NCBI RefSeq assembly: GCF_021646545.1
Contig: NZ_JAKIRP010000026.1
Span: 1 to 64,000, forward strand
From: Chitinophaga filiformis
Lineage (GTDB): Bacteria > Bacteroidota > Bacteroidia > Chitinophagales > Chitinophagaceae
Direction: 5' to 3'
DNA length: 64,000 bases
Shown here: piece by piece, positions 28,301-36,465 of the stretch
Position numbering within the stretch: the first letter of the stretch is position 1
Layout of the letters: each line of letters starts with the position of its first letter
Translations under genes and position numbers: made by a program
The notes under the pieces: generated by a model
Seen by the model: the letters and a program-made list of their open reading frames with translations, nothing else
What the model was told of the DNA's origin: nothing
Databases searched by the model: none

Positions 28301-28594
28301 ATGCAGGGCGACTGGGGTATCGGTATCCGTGAATACTCTGTATTTGATGCATCCTACGTATCACTGCGTGAGGTATCAGTAGGTTATTCTATTCCGGCCA
28401 ATGTACTGGAGCGTGTGAAACTGAACAGTGTTCGTATTAACCTGGTAGGTCGTAACCTGGGTTATTTGTATAACCACATGCCAATTGGTATCAATCCTGA
28501 GGCTGTACGTAATAACAGTGCTTCTGCATTCTCTGAATATGGTAGTACTCCTTATACCCGTAATATGGCGGTTACAGTACAGGTAGGATTCTAA
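25331..28594 (+). CDS. SusC/RagA-family TonB-dependent transporter, cassette 2
   Basis: The 1087-residue protein has a signal peptide ending AFAQ, a carboxypeptidase-regulatory-like domain (VSGTIKDSNGAFLPGVTV), a plug with LNEVVVTALGM and LNPDDYESVTVLKGAAATAL, and a barrel ending TVQVGF. It is the paralogue of the SusC at 17582, with the same segments in the same order, including DGIIPDGVF near the C-terminus. No STN domain. SusD follows after 32 bases. Plug residues are closer between the two than loop regions, as expected if the copies diverged in ligand choice. Confidence 0.95.
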   Translation: MRRSFLVCTLLFLCCCITAFAQDKKVVSGTIKDSNGAFLPGVTVKEKGTSNGTMSNAEGGFKLSVPANAVLVFSYMGYATKEAPASGPLDVVLSEDNKNLNEVVVTALGMKREQRKLGYAITELKGDEISKTNSINPVAALQGKVAGVDISGAVGGPQAAGRIILRGAKSLNDKDQPIFIIDGVIFENSVSDNAVNFGNVLKNLNPDDYESVTVLKGAAATALYGSRALNGAVLITTKKGLVRKGIGVNVSQTVQLEQVYRTPIELQNVYGAGRNPVFDKDANGNNVINWSAVSFGPKMEGQMAKLPNGDIQPYAARPDNYKDMYRTGQYYNTNVSMEGGSDKGTFRLSYSRLQNLGVVKNNEFNRNNISLKVSQTISKYLTADAGVTYSQSKTDNPDRQGGDYTSLNLGRKYVYVFPRNYDPAYWSRKENYVGPDNSMRPTGQYAGADYWFAMAYNSWRRKEALTTGYVNLNATATDWLKFLLKGNFSKETNFEQRKESGQGPNFSGGAGLYVESGLDRLQHTFTGMAMITPKLGKDLEATLNLGAETWNSGIGSQYENRTNGGLRTPQLYVISNSVNAAQINNQPLLRKRINSVFFAASLAYKNAFFLDVTGRNDWSSALTYLTGTSNNSYFYPSFSGAWEFTESLKGKLPSVISFGKVRASYAMVGGDLDAYQTNSGYQTSGYFTGAGSNSNLPRVEIFNQEVKPNPNLKPSISHSIELGADVRFFNNRLGVDVAWYKTNIKNQIIQLPAAFESGIERRYINAGNMENTGIEVAINATPIQKKGFTWDLTLNGSHNKNRVIELAPGITSYQLNEDQGIRVMASPGQAYGVLASSLAYTRNAAGKPLIALSSGDLPAQYIRGTNNNLGNITPDLNLGFSNNFTYKNWNLSFLVQARIGGDMFSASHQYGTGRGTTANTLPGRDVASGGIAFTDAAGIQRNDGIIPDGVFQDGTRVSVAGQTVDLSGQTYKQAYDAGYLRPLTAYQYYSMQGDWGIGIREYSVFDASYVSLREVSVGYSIPANVLERVKLNSVRINLVGRNLGYLYNHMPIGINPEAVRNNSASAFSEYGSTPYTRNMAVTVQVGF

Positions 28595-28626
28595 TTGAGA
28601 CACTTAATCTTAAATTGTTAGCAAAC

Positions 28627-30342
28627 ATGAAACTTATAAATAAATTTGGGTTGGGAGCTGCAGCGGTTTCTTTATTGCTGTCATCCTGCACCAAAAATTT
28701 TGAAGACCTGAATAGAAATCCGGTAGTATCGCCGGTAGCAACGCCGCAGGACCTGATCGTGGCAGCTGAATATAAGATAGTGGACAGAGACCTTGACTGG
28801 TTCTATGATAACTATACTTATATCATGAGATGGATGCAGTTTGGATCCACATTGCCAACTTCTACCAACTTCCCATCGCTGTTTACTGTTTCTGACAGAA
28901 CTAATAGCATATACGGTGATTTCTATAAGACTATAGGAAGATATACTTCTGAGATCAAGAGCGTAATCAGTAAAATGCCGGCTGAACAGCAGGCTACTTA
29001 CCAGAATGCTCAGGCTATAGCTCAGATCATACAGGTGTATGCTGCCTGGAGAGTGTCCGATGTGAACGGTAGCATTCCTTATACTGAGGCACTGAGAGGA
29101 CGTGATAGTTCTTTATTTACACCAAAATACGATAACCAGGCGACGCTTTTCCCGATTTGGGAGAATGAACTGAAAGCGGCGATAGCAACATTGACTTCCG
29201 GTGCGGCTAACCAGGTATCTTATGGCAACTCAGACATATTCTACAGTGGCGATATTGCTAAGTGGGCTAAAGCTGCAAATGTGCTGCGTCTGAAATTGGC
29301 TATGCGTCAACTGAAAAGGTCCGAAGCCGCTGCACGGCAGATCATCACTGATGTACTCGCCAGCTCTGCAGGTCTGTTCACAAGTGTTGAAGAAGAATTC
29401 AAATTTATCTCTGCCACTACAGGTTTTGCACGCGGTACTAACTGGAACCCTGATACCGGTAGTCCGTTTGCTGCTCCAATGGGAATGGTAGACTTCATGT
29501 ATAAAAACAGCGATCCCCGTATCCGTCTCTTCTTCAGACGCAATAGTTATAGGGAGACAGCTATAGACAGCCTTGTACGCGGTGGCGCTTTATCATCAGG
29601 TACTACCTATAATCCACGTCGTTATGTTGGGGCTCCTTGTAGCCAGGACGCGCGGACTAATCCAGCATATGTTAAACTGTTTGGTGTAAAGACCTATAAC
29701 GTTAACATCGGTGGTAAGGTCTCTCAAATGACGCTGGATACAGTATCATTGGTACAGACACGTCTGTTCGATCTGGATCAGAGCGACGGAGCTACCAGTG
29801 GAGGTGCTTATTCTATGCCGCTGATGACTTATGCTGAGCAGTGCTTCATTCTGGCTGAGTTATCTGAAAAAGGCATCATTGCCCAGTCGGCTGAAGAGTG
29901 GTATCTGAAAGGTGTAAGAGCCTCTATTAAGGACTACAATGCTATGGCTTCCCTGGCAAAAGTACTTGAGTTTAGCGCAGTAGAAAATGAGGAGGTTGAA
30001 ACTTACCTTGCGTCAGCTGATATCGCTTATACCGGAACACAGGAGCAAAAACTGGAAAAGATCGGTGTGCAGAACTACATCAACCATTTCAAAGCACCAC
30101 ACGAAGCATGGGGCGCCTGGAAGCGTACCGGTTATCCTAAGGAAGGTGGTATCTTGCCATTGGAACCGTTCTTTACCAATGGTGTAAAAAATACAATACC
30201 TCGTCGTTGGCAGCTGCCTATTCCATCAGGAACACAGGAAAACGTACCTAACTATGAAGCTGCAATTAAAGATATGCAGACTACAGGTGAGTACGGACAA
30301 CCAAACGACTTAACTGGTCGTGTTTGGTGGGACATGCAGTAA
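28627..30342 (+). CDS. SusD/RagB-family lipoprotein, cassette 2
   Basis: I chose ATG 28627 over an in-frame TTG at 28615 because it begins a clean lipoprotein signal (MKLINKFGLGAAAVSLLLSS with lipidated Cys next). TKNFEDLNRNPVVSP follows the Cys, and the chain ends GRVWWDMQ. It is 571 residues and paralogous to the SusD at 20920. It partners the SusC at 25331. A terminator follows 31 bases after the stop. Confidence 0.93.
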   Translation: MKLINKFGLGAAAVSLLLSSCTKNFEDLNRNPVVSPVATPQDLIVAAEYKIVDRDLDWFYDNYTYIMRWMQFGSTLPTSTNFPSLFTVSDRTNSIYGDFYKTIGRYTSEIKSVISKMPAEQQATYQNAQAIAQIIQVYAAWRVSDVNGSIPYTEALRGRDSSLFTPKYDNQATLFPIWENELKAAIATLTSGAANQVSYGNSDIFYSGDIAKWAKAANVLRLKLAMRQLKRSEAAARQIITDVLASSAGLFTSVEEEFKFISATTGFARGTNWNPDTGSPFAAPMGMVDFMYKNSDPRIRLFFRRNSYRETAIDSLVRGGALSSGTTYNPRRYVGAPCSQDARTNPAYVKLFGVKTYNVNIGGKVSQMTLDTVSLVQTRLFDLDQSDGATSGGAYSMPLMTYAEQCFILAELSEKGIIAQSAEEWYLKGVRASIKDYNAMASLAKVLEFSAVENEEVETYLASADIAYTGTQEQKLEKIGVQNYINHFKAPHEAWGAWKRTGYPKEGGILPLEPFFTNGVKNTIPRRWQLPIPSGTQENVPNYEAAIKDMQTTGEYGQPNDLTGRVWWDMQ

Positions 30343-30373
30343 ACTAATCTGCTCATTACACTGAGAATAACAG

Positions 30374-30404
30374 ACCGTCCGGCGTTAAGCCGGACGGTTT
30401 TTTT
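30374..30404 (+). terminator. Intrinsic terminator after cassette 2 SusD
   Basis: ACCGTCCGGC-GTTAA-GCCGGACGGT followed by a run of T to 30404. As in cassette 1, it separates the SusC/SusD transcript from the heme/copper gene. Confidence 0.9.
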
Positions 30405-30488
30405 ATGCGGCTACTTTTTGTATCTTGAACCACGTATTATGAAGAACGAAGGGCGCTTCCCTGACATGTAAATTAATAAGCCGAGCGT

Positions 30489-31802
30489 ATGAACATGCGA
30501 AGTTCCATTACCTTATTATTTTTATTCCTTATCACCTGCCTGAAAGACGTTTCCGCACAGCAGATCACCTGGTCGCAACATATTGCACCTATTATCCACC
30601 GCAACTGCACTCCCTGTCACCGGCAAGGTGAAGCAGCGCCTTTTCCACTTGTCACTTATGAAGAAGTGGCCAAAAGAGCCTCCTTTATTAAACGTGTAAC
30701 GGAGAGCCGTTATATGCCACCATGGAAGCCTGATCCGCATTATGTAGCCTTCGCCAACGAAAGAAAACTTACAGAGGAAGAGATCAGGTTGATCAGTGAA
30801 TGGGCTGAACATGGTATGCATAAAGGCGAAGGTTCCGGAGAGGAAACAGCAAACGCCTGGATAAAAGGAACACAGTTCAACCGTGAGCCCGACCTGGTGC
30901 TAAAAATGAAATCATCTTACGTGCTGAAAGGAGATAATGTAGAACGTTTCATCGTATACAAAATACCTTTTGAATTGCCGGATTCCATCGCTGTTGAAGC
31001 GATCGAATTTACTTCGAATAATAAGAAGGTCATTCATCACGCCAACTATGAGATAGATGATGTACCGGATGCTGACCTGTATAATACTTCGGACTATGTT
31101 GACAATACAGAGTCACACCTTGACTACTACCAGCAATATGTCAACTACCGTAAAAAGATGAAGTACTTCGGAGGATGGATCCCTGGCAGCAGCTATGAGT
31201 CTTACCCCGAAGATATGGGTTGGATCATGCCTAAGCGGGGTGTCGTGCTGCTGACAGTGCATTATGCACCTGTAGGGAAAGATGAAGAAGTGATCAGCGG
31301 CGTACAGTTCTTTTTCAAAAAGAAACCGGTTAAGCGGCAGATAAAAGCAACCACGTATGGCTCGGGTGGAGTAGGAGAGAAGGACATTGAGCCTTTCTTT
31401 TATATTCCTGCCAATGTGGAGAAGAGTTTTAAACTGAACGTGAAGATAACAGAGACACAGTCGCTCATGTATGTATGGCCGCATATGCACCTGTTGGGCA
31501 AAACATTTAAAGCCTATGCAGTAACGCCGGAAAAGGATACTATACGGTTAGTATCTATTCCGCAATGGGATTTTAACTGGCAGGAAATATACTGGTTTCC
31601 TAAGTTGATCAAGATCCCTAAAGGGACAGTGCTCACTATTGAAGGTACATACGATAATACGGTGAATAACGCATCCAATCCATCTTTCCCGCCTCAGCTG
31701 GTATATGGTGCTATGCGAACGAAAGATGAAATGATGACGATGATCATGATGACGATACCTTATGAAAAAGGGGATGAGGAGAGGGAGATAAAAAGACAGT
31801 AA
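30489..31802 (+). CDS. Exported cytochrome c-type / copper type II monooxygenase-like protein, cassette 2
   Basis: The 437-residue paralogue of the protein at 23544 matches it closely from the CxxCH region onwards (HRNCTPCH at 38-44, APFPLVTYE, SRYMPPWKPD). The predicted copper ligands are all kept: H183/H184, H258 in TVHYAPVGK, H332/H334 in WPHMHLLGK, M415 in TKDEM. The main difference is context: no redoxin gene precedes it. The signal peptide ends near VSAQ. It should be a periplasmic or outer-membrane-facing redox enzyme; whether it hydroxylates an imported ligand is inference. Confidence 0.85.
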   Translation: MNMRSSITLLFLFLITCLKDVSAQQITWSQHIAPIIHRNCTPCHRQGEAAPFPLVTYEEVAKRASFIKRVTESRYMPPWKPDPHYVAFANERKLTEEEIRLISEWAEHGMHKGEGSGEETANAWIKGTQFNREPDLVLKMKSSYVLKGDNVERFIVYKIPFELPDSIAVEAIEFTSNNKKVIHHANYEIDDVPDADLYNTSDYVDNTESHLDYYQQYVNYRKKMKYFGGWIPGSSYESYPEDMGWIMPKRGVVLLTVHYAPVGKDEEVISGVQFFFKKKPVKRQIKATTYGSGGVGEKDIEPFFYIPANVEKSFKLNVKITETQSLMYVWPHMHLLGKTFKAYAVTPEKDTIRLVSIPQWDFNWQEIYWFPKLIKIPKGTVLTIEGTYDNTVNNASNPSFPPQLVYGAMRTKDEMMTMIMMTIPYEKGDEEREIKRQ

Positions 31803-31839
31803 ACAAAAAGGGCTCGCTTAAAACGAGCCCTTTTTGTTT
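31801..31839. terminator. Bidirectional terminator overlapping two stop codons
   Basis: Arms AAACAAAAAGGGCTCG (31801-31816) and its complement (31824-31839) form a 16-bp stem with T runs on both strands. It overlaps the TAA of the copper-protein gene and the TAA of mutS, so it serves both converging genes. Confidence 0.9.
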
Positions 31840-34444
31840 ATATCAGATTCTTTATCTCATTCAACTTCAACAAAGCCTCCACCGGCGTCAGCCTGTTAAT
31901 ATCCACATCTCCCAGCATATCCCTGATCTGCTTAAACGTATCGCTATGCGCATCGAAGATACTGAGCTGTACCTTCTGTGCCGGACCTGCAATATCTTTC
32001 ATATGTTTCTCCAGCGGGGCATCGATGTGTTTCTCTTCCAGGTGTGCCAGTACTTCGTTGGCGCGTTGTAGCAGTTGTGGTGGCATGCCTGCCATACGGG
32101 CCACATGGATACCGAAACTGTGACGGCTGCCTCCTGGTGCCAGCTTGCGGAGGAAGATCACTTTGTTGCCGGATTCCTTGTTGGTGATATGGAAGTTCTT
32201 GATACGGCCATGCTTGTTCTCAAGCTCATTCAGTTCATGATAGTGCGTGGCGAAAAGCGTTTTCGGTTTGTGTGGCGTCATATCGTGCAGGTATTCCACG
32301 ATGCTCCAGGCAATGGAGATACCATCATACGTACTGGTACCACGGCCGATTTCATCGAGTATAACAAGACTGCGCGGTGTGATATTGTTGATAATGCTGG
32401 CGGTTTCATTCATTTCAACCATGAAGGTAGATTCACCACCACTGAGGTTATCAGAAGCACCAACACGGGTAAAGATCTTATCTGTTAATCCTATTTCTGC
32501 CGCTGCCGCAGGTACAAAACTACCCATGTGCGCCATCAGTGTGATCAGCGCCGTCTGGCGCAGCAGGGCGGATTTACCGCTCATGTTAGGTCCTGTCAGG
32601 ATGATGATCTGTTGCTCATCTTTATCCAGCAAGATATCGTTGGCCACATAACTTTCCCCCGGAGGTAGGCCACGCTCGATCACCGGATGTCTGCCTTCGC
32701 GAATATCGAGGTGATAGCCCTCAGTAACATTCGGGCGACGGTATTTATAATGAATAGCGTTATGAGCAAAACTCAGCAGACAGTCTATGCGCGCCAGCAC
32801 TTGTGCATTCTGCTGGATAGCCTGGATATAAGGTTGCAGGGCCAGCAGCAGATCGTCGAACAGCTGTGCTTCCAGTGTCAGGATCTTTTCTTCAGCGCCG
32901 ACTATCTTCTCTTCATACTCTTTCAGTTCCGGCGTAATGTAGCGTTCTGCATTAGCCAGTGTTTGTTTACGGATCCAGGTGTCCGGTACTTTATTCTTAT
33001 GGGCGTTCGTTACTTCCAGGTAGTAACCGAATACGTTATTGAACGCTACTTTCAGGCTTGGAATGCCGGTAGCGTCAGATTCTGTCTGCTGGATACGCAG
33101 CAGGTATTCTTTGCCGGAATGTGCGATGGTACGTAGGCTGTCCAATTCCGGATGCACACCGTTCTGTATCACACCGCCTTTGCTGACAAGTACCGGTGGT
33201 GTTTCCATCACTTGTTCCAGGATGCGGCAAAGGATGCCCGGGCAGTGGTCCAGCTTTTCACTGAGTTGTTTTAAGTAAGGATGATCTGTCTGCGCCAGCA
33301 GTTGCTTAACGCCCTCCACCTGTTGCAGTGCTTTGGCCAGGGTCATTACTTCCCGCGGATTGATCTTCCGCAGCGGTATTTTGGATACAAGGCGTTCCAG
33401 GTCACCGGTCTGTCTGAGATGGGCCAGCAGGTCCCTGGAGAGGTCTGACTGTTTAATAAAGTATTCGGTTACATCCAGTCGCTCGTTGATCTGGTTGATG
33501 TCCCGCAGGGGAAGTATCAGCCAGCGTTTCAGCAGCCTTGCGCCCATAGGCGTTACGGTGCTGTCGAGGGTAGCCAGCAGGGTATTGCCGTTTTCTACAC
33601 TGCTGCCCAGCAGTTCCAGGTTACGGATAGTGAAGCGGTCCATCCAGAGGAAGTCGTCCTGTTCTATCCGTTGAATGCCGGTAATGTGCTGCAGATGCGG
33701 ATGTTCGGTATCGCGCAGGTAATGCAGGGCAGCGCCGGCGGCAATGATGGCGTCTGAAAGACTTTCTACGCCAAACCCTTTGAGGCTGTGTGTTTCAAAC
33801 TGTTTGAGCAGGATTTCCTGTGCGTAGTTTGTCGTGAAGATCCACTCTTCCAGTGTATATGTATAAAATTTGGAACCGAATTGTTCCTTAAAATGTTTCT
33901 GCTGCTGACGGGCGAAGATGACTTCCGCGGGTTTGAAGCTCTGGAGGAGTTTATCCACATATTCCAGGCTGCCCTGGGCAACGAAGAACTCTCCTGTGGA
34001 GATATCGAGGAAGGAGACCCCTGTCTGGTCTTTACCAAAATGGACCGCCGCCAGGAAGTTGTTGCTGGCGTTTTCGAGGATCTTGTCGTTGACGGCCACA
34101 CCCGGCGTTACCATTTCGGTCACCCCGCGTTTAACAATACCTTTTGCTACTTTTGGATCTTCCAGCTGGTCGCACACGGCCACACGGTAGCCCGCTTTCA
34201 CCAGCTTATGGAGATAGGTATCCAGGGAATGATGTGGAAAACCTGCCAGGTCCTGCTGGGATGCAGAACCATTTGCTCTTTTGGTGAGCACTATACCTAA
34301 TACTTTGGATGCAATGATCGCATCCTCATTAAAAGTTTCATAAAAATCTCCCACACGGAACAGCAGCACGGCGTCCGGGTAACGGGCTTTAATAGCCTTA
34401 TGCTGTTGCATGAGAGGGGTTTCTACTGATTTGCTTTTTGCCAT
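31838..34444 (-). CDS. mutS: DNA mismatch repair protein MutS
   Basis: The ATG at 34444 (MAKSKSVETP) gives 868 residues, the usual MutS length; a longer frame to 34495 adds an unlikely 17-residue head. The N-terminal domain has GDFYETF with the mismatch-wedging Phe and Glu of the FYE motif (34-36). The ATPase has Walker A TGPNMSGKS, the Walker B region VILDEIGRGTSTYDG, and the ATHYHEL segment. It binds mispairs and recruits MutL. The FYE motif and full length exclude MutS2. It diverges from the trmH-like gene across 87 bases. Confidence 0.97.
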   Translation of the reverse strand: MAKSKSVETPLMQQHKAIKARYPDAVLLFRVGDFYETFNEDAIIASKVLGIVLTKRANGSASQQDLAGFPHHSLDTYLHKLVKAGYRVAVCDQLEDPKVAKGIVKRGVTEMVTPGVAVNDKILENASNNFLAAVHFGKDQTGVSFLDISTGEFFVAQGSLEYVDKLLQSFKPAEVIFARQQQKHFKEQFGSKFYTYTLEEWIFTTNYAQEILLKQFETHSLKGFGVESLSDAIIAAGAALHYLRDTEHPHLQHITGIQRIEQDDFLWMDRFTIRNLELLGSSVENGNTLLATLDSTVTPMGARLLKRWLILPLRDINQINERLDVTEYFIKQSDLSRDLLAHLRQTGDLERLVSKIPLRKINPREVMTLAKALQQVEGVKQLLAQTDHPYLKQLSEKLDHCPGILCRILEQVMETPPVLVSKGGVIQNGVHPELDSLRTIAHSGKEYLLRIQQTESDATGIPSLKVAFNNVFGYYLEVTNAHKNKVPDTWIRKQTLANAERYITPELKEYEEKIVGAEEKILTLEAQLFDDLLLALQPYIQAIQQNAQVLARIDCLLSFAHNAIHYKYRRPNVTEGYHLDIREGRHPVIERGLPPGESYVANDILLDKDEQQIIILTGPNMSGKSALLRQTALITLMAHMGSFVPAAAAEIGLTDKIFTRVGASDNLSGGESTFMVEMNETASIINNITPRSLVILDEIGRGTSTYDGISIAWSIVEYLHDMTPHKPKTLFATHYHELNELENKHGRIKNFHITNKESGNKVIFLRKLAPGGSRHSFGIHVARMAGMPPQLLQRANEVLAHLEEKHIDAPLEKHMKDIAGPAQKVQLSIFDAHSDTFKQIRDMLGDVDINRLTPVEALLKLNEIKNLI

Positions 34445-34519
34445 TCGGCAAATATATAATAATGTCGGGACGTGCTGAAGGGCAGATGTGCACATACCGG
34501 TACACTGTTCATTTTATCG

Positions 34520-34527
34520 TACTTTTG
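34520..34527 (+). promoter_or_regulatory. -7 element TACTTTTG, four bases before the ATG
   Basis: An exact TAnnTTTG match ends 4 bases before the start codon at 34532. Since transcription usually starts a few bases past this element, the mRNA would begin at or almost at the ATG. No clear TTTG lies 19-20 bases upstream. Confidence 0.45.
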
Positions 34528-34531
34528 CAAA

Positions 34532-35071
34532 ATGCGAAAATTAAGCATGGATGAACTTGGCCGCAAAACGGTGGACCAGTTCAAGGCGGCAGATAAAACT
34601 CCTTTGGTGCTGGTACTGGACAATGTGCGCAGCATGCATAATGTAGGATCGGTATTCCGTACGGCAGATGGTTTCCTGTTACAGGGCATCGTTTTATGTG
34701 GCTATACCCCCGTTCCCCCTCACCGCGATATTCAGAAAACAGCGCTGGGCGCAACAGAAACTGTAGAATGGCAGTACTTTTCCACGACGGTGGAAGCGGT
34801 AACGGCGCTCCGGGAAGCAGGGTATACTATTATGGCGATAGAGCAGGCGGAGAACAGTGTGATGCTCGATACTTTTGAGCCGGCAGCCGGTAAGCCACTG
34901 GCGCTGGTATTCGGTAACGAGGTGACAGGTGTGGACGCTGATGTGATGAAACTGGTGGATGGCTGTATCGAAATACCGCAGTCCGGCATGAAACATTCCT
35001 TAAATATCTCTGTGAGCACTGGTATTGTGGTTTGGGATATATTTGCAAAACTGAAAAAACAGGCACAATGA
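34532..35071 (+). CDS. SpoU/TrmH-family RNA 2'-O-methyltransferase
   Basis: The 179-residue product consists of a single SPOUT methyltransferase domain with all three SpoU motifs: NVGSVFRTADGF (motif 1), LALVFGNEVTGVD (motif 2) and IEIPQSGMKHSLNISVSTGI (motif 3, part of the knotted SAM site). Members methylate ribose in tRNA or rRNA using SAM; the exact nucleotide cannot be told, and the short length without an L7Ae-like domain suggests a tRNA enzyme. It overlaps the next gene by 4 bases (ATGA) and so is co-transcribed with it and ruvX. Confidence 0.9.
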   Translation: MRKLSMDELGRKTVDQFKAADKTPLVLVLDNVRSMHNVGSVFRTADGFLLQGIVLCGYTPVPPHRDIQKTALGATETVEWQYFSTTVEAVTALREAGYTIMAIEQAENSVMLDTFEPAAGKPLALVFGNEVTGVDADVMKLVDGCIEIPQSGMKHSLNISVSTGIVVWDIFAKLKKQAQ

Positions 35072-35934
35072 TCGTAACGGTTAATAAATACCTCTCGCTG
35101 GTAAAATTCAGCCACACCATATTCGCGATGCCTTTCGCATTCACAGGCTTTTTTATCGCTACCACCAAAACAGATCACTCTTTCAGCTGGCAGTCCTTCC
35201 TGCTGGTAGTGTTGTGTATGGTATTTGCCCGTAGTGCGGCGATGGCGTTTAACCGTTACCTGGATGCGGATATTGACCGGAAGAACCCCCGTACAGTGAA
35301 CAGGGAGATCCCCCGGGGAGTGATCACAGAAAAGAACGCGCTGACCTTTGTCGTTGTGAACTGCCTGTTGTTCATCGGCTGCACCTGGTTTATCAACTTA
35401 TTATGTTTTATCCTGTCGCCGGTAGCCTTGCTGGTGGTGCTGGGATATAGCTATACCAAGCGTTTCACGGCCCTGTGTCATATGGTGCTGGGACTGGGTT
35501 TATCTCTGGCGCCGGTAGGTGCTTACCTGGCGGTGACAGGCCAGTTCGCGGTATTGCCTGTATTGTTATCCTGCCTGGTATTGTGCTGGGTGGCCGGTTT
35601 CGATATTATTTATTCTTTACAGGATGAAGATTTCGACCGTTCCCTCTCCCTGAACTCAATTCCCACCTGGCTGGGAAAGGCAGGGGCACTGCACTTCTCC
35701 GAGGGCCTGCATATGGTGGCGGGCATACTGGCGATCATTATCGGTCTGTATGGTGGCTTCCACTGGTTATATGCAATAGGCGCAGTGATATTTATTATCA
35801 TGCTGATCTCCCAGCATCTGCTGGTAAAACCCAATGATCTGAGCCGTGTCAACATCGCCTTCATGACAACAAATGGTATTGCCAGCGTGGTATTTGCCGT
35901 ATTCGCCATCGCCGATATGTTCATCATCGGTTAA
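35068..35934 (+). CDS. UbiA-family prenyltransferase (MqnP/4-hydroxybenzoate type)
   Basis: The ATG at 35068 overlaps the trmH-like stop. The 288-residue membrane protein has about eight or nine hydrophobic segments and both Asp-rich motifs: NRYLDADIDRKNPRTVNREI and YSLQDEDFDRSLSLNSIP. These bind the magnesium-diphosphate of the prenyl donor. The phrase AMAFNRYLD...NPRT..REIPRG is typical of the UbiA-like subgroup linked to menaquinone by the futalosine route (MqnP); a ubiquinone role is unlikely in a Bacteroidetes bacterium. Confidence is high for family and moderate for substrate. Confidence 0.88.
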   Translation: MIVTVNKYLSLVKFSHTIFAMPFAFTGFFIATTKTDHSFSWQSFLLVVLCMVFARSAAMAFNRYLDADIDRKNPRTVNREIPRGVITEKNALTFVVVNCLLFIGCTWFINLLCFILSPVALLVVLGYSYTKRFTALCHMVLGLGLSLAPVGAYLAVTGQFAVLPVLLSCLVLCWVAGFDIIYSLQDEDFDRSLSLNSIPTWLGKAGALHFSEGLHMVAGILAIIIGLYGGFHWLYAIGAVIFIIMLISQHLLVKPNDLSRVNIAFMTTNGIASVVFAVFAIADMFIIG

Positions 35935-35943
35935 TTTATTCAT

Positions 35944-36354
35944 ATGGCGCGCATCCTTGCAATAGACTACGGAAAAAAGAGAACAGGGCTGGCAGTAACA
36001 GACCCGCTGCAGATGATTGCCACCGGGCTAACCACTGTGGCCACTCACGACCTGATTCCTTATCTCAAGAAGTATCTGGCCCAGGAATCAGTAGAACTGA
36101 TATTGATAGGGGAGCCAAAGAACCTCGATGGAGAAGCTACTGATGCTACCGCCCTCGTAACGGAATGTGTGCGCATCCTCCAGAAGAATTTTCCCCAGAT
36201 CCCGGTGAAGAAAGTGGACGAACGCTTTACGTCTAAACTGGCCTTCCGGTCGATGGTAGACAGCGGCCTCAAAAAGAAGGACCGGCAGAATAAGGGCCTG
36301 GTGGACGAGATCAGTGCCACGATCATCCTCCAGGAATATCTGCAATATAAATAA
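35944..36354 (+). CDS. ruvX: YqgF/RuvX-family nuclease (16S rRNA processing / Holliday junction resolvase-like)
   Basis: The 136-residue protein has the standard family length and motifs: ILAIDYGKKRTGLAVTDP at the start (first catalytic Asp), IGEPKNLDGE, VDERFTSKLAF (second acidic site), and KGLVDEISATIILQEYL (last catalytic Asp). The fold is RNase H-like. The family was named as a resolvase, and its main known job in E. coli is pre-16S rRNA processing. It starts 9 bases after the prenyltransferase stop, in the same operon. Confidence 0.95.
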   Translation: MARILAIDYGKKRTGLAVTDPLQMIATGLTTVATHDLIPYLKKYLAQESVELILIGEPKNLDGEATDATALVTECVRILQKNFPQIPVKKVDERFTSKLAFRSMVDSGLKKKDRQNKGLVDEISATIILQEYLQYK

Positions 36355-36380
36355 TTGACTATTCGGGACTTAGGTGTGTT

Positions 36381-36399
36381 GTAGTGGTGTTACCGCTAC
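36381..36399 (+). terminator. Small hairpin after ruvX
   Basis: GTAGTGGT-GTT-ACCGCTAC forms an 8-bp stem with one G-U pair, 26 bases past ruvX. There is no T run, so termination is uncertain. It is followed at 36403-36430 by a TTCCTGATCCCTATTTCCCG run similar to the heptamer repeats at 59729. Confidence 0.35.
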
Positions 36400-36435
36400 A
36401 TTTGAATTCCTGATCCCTATTTCCCGATTGATACT

Positions 36436-36443
36436 TACCTTTG
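36436..36443 (+). promoter_or_regulatory. -7 element TACCTTTG before def
   Basis: An exact TAnnTTTG match 22 bases before the def ATG. A -33 TTTG at the usual spacing is not seen. Confidence 0.4.
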
Positions 36444-36465
36444 CATTTTTGAAAATTTTTTTAAA

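Noticed and set aside
34445..34531. N-terminal extensions of MutS (to 34495) and the trmH-like protein (from 34472)
   Set aside because: Both extensions overlap each other in the divergent spacer and carry no conserved residues; family lengths and the -7 element favour the shorter starts.
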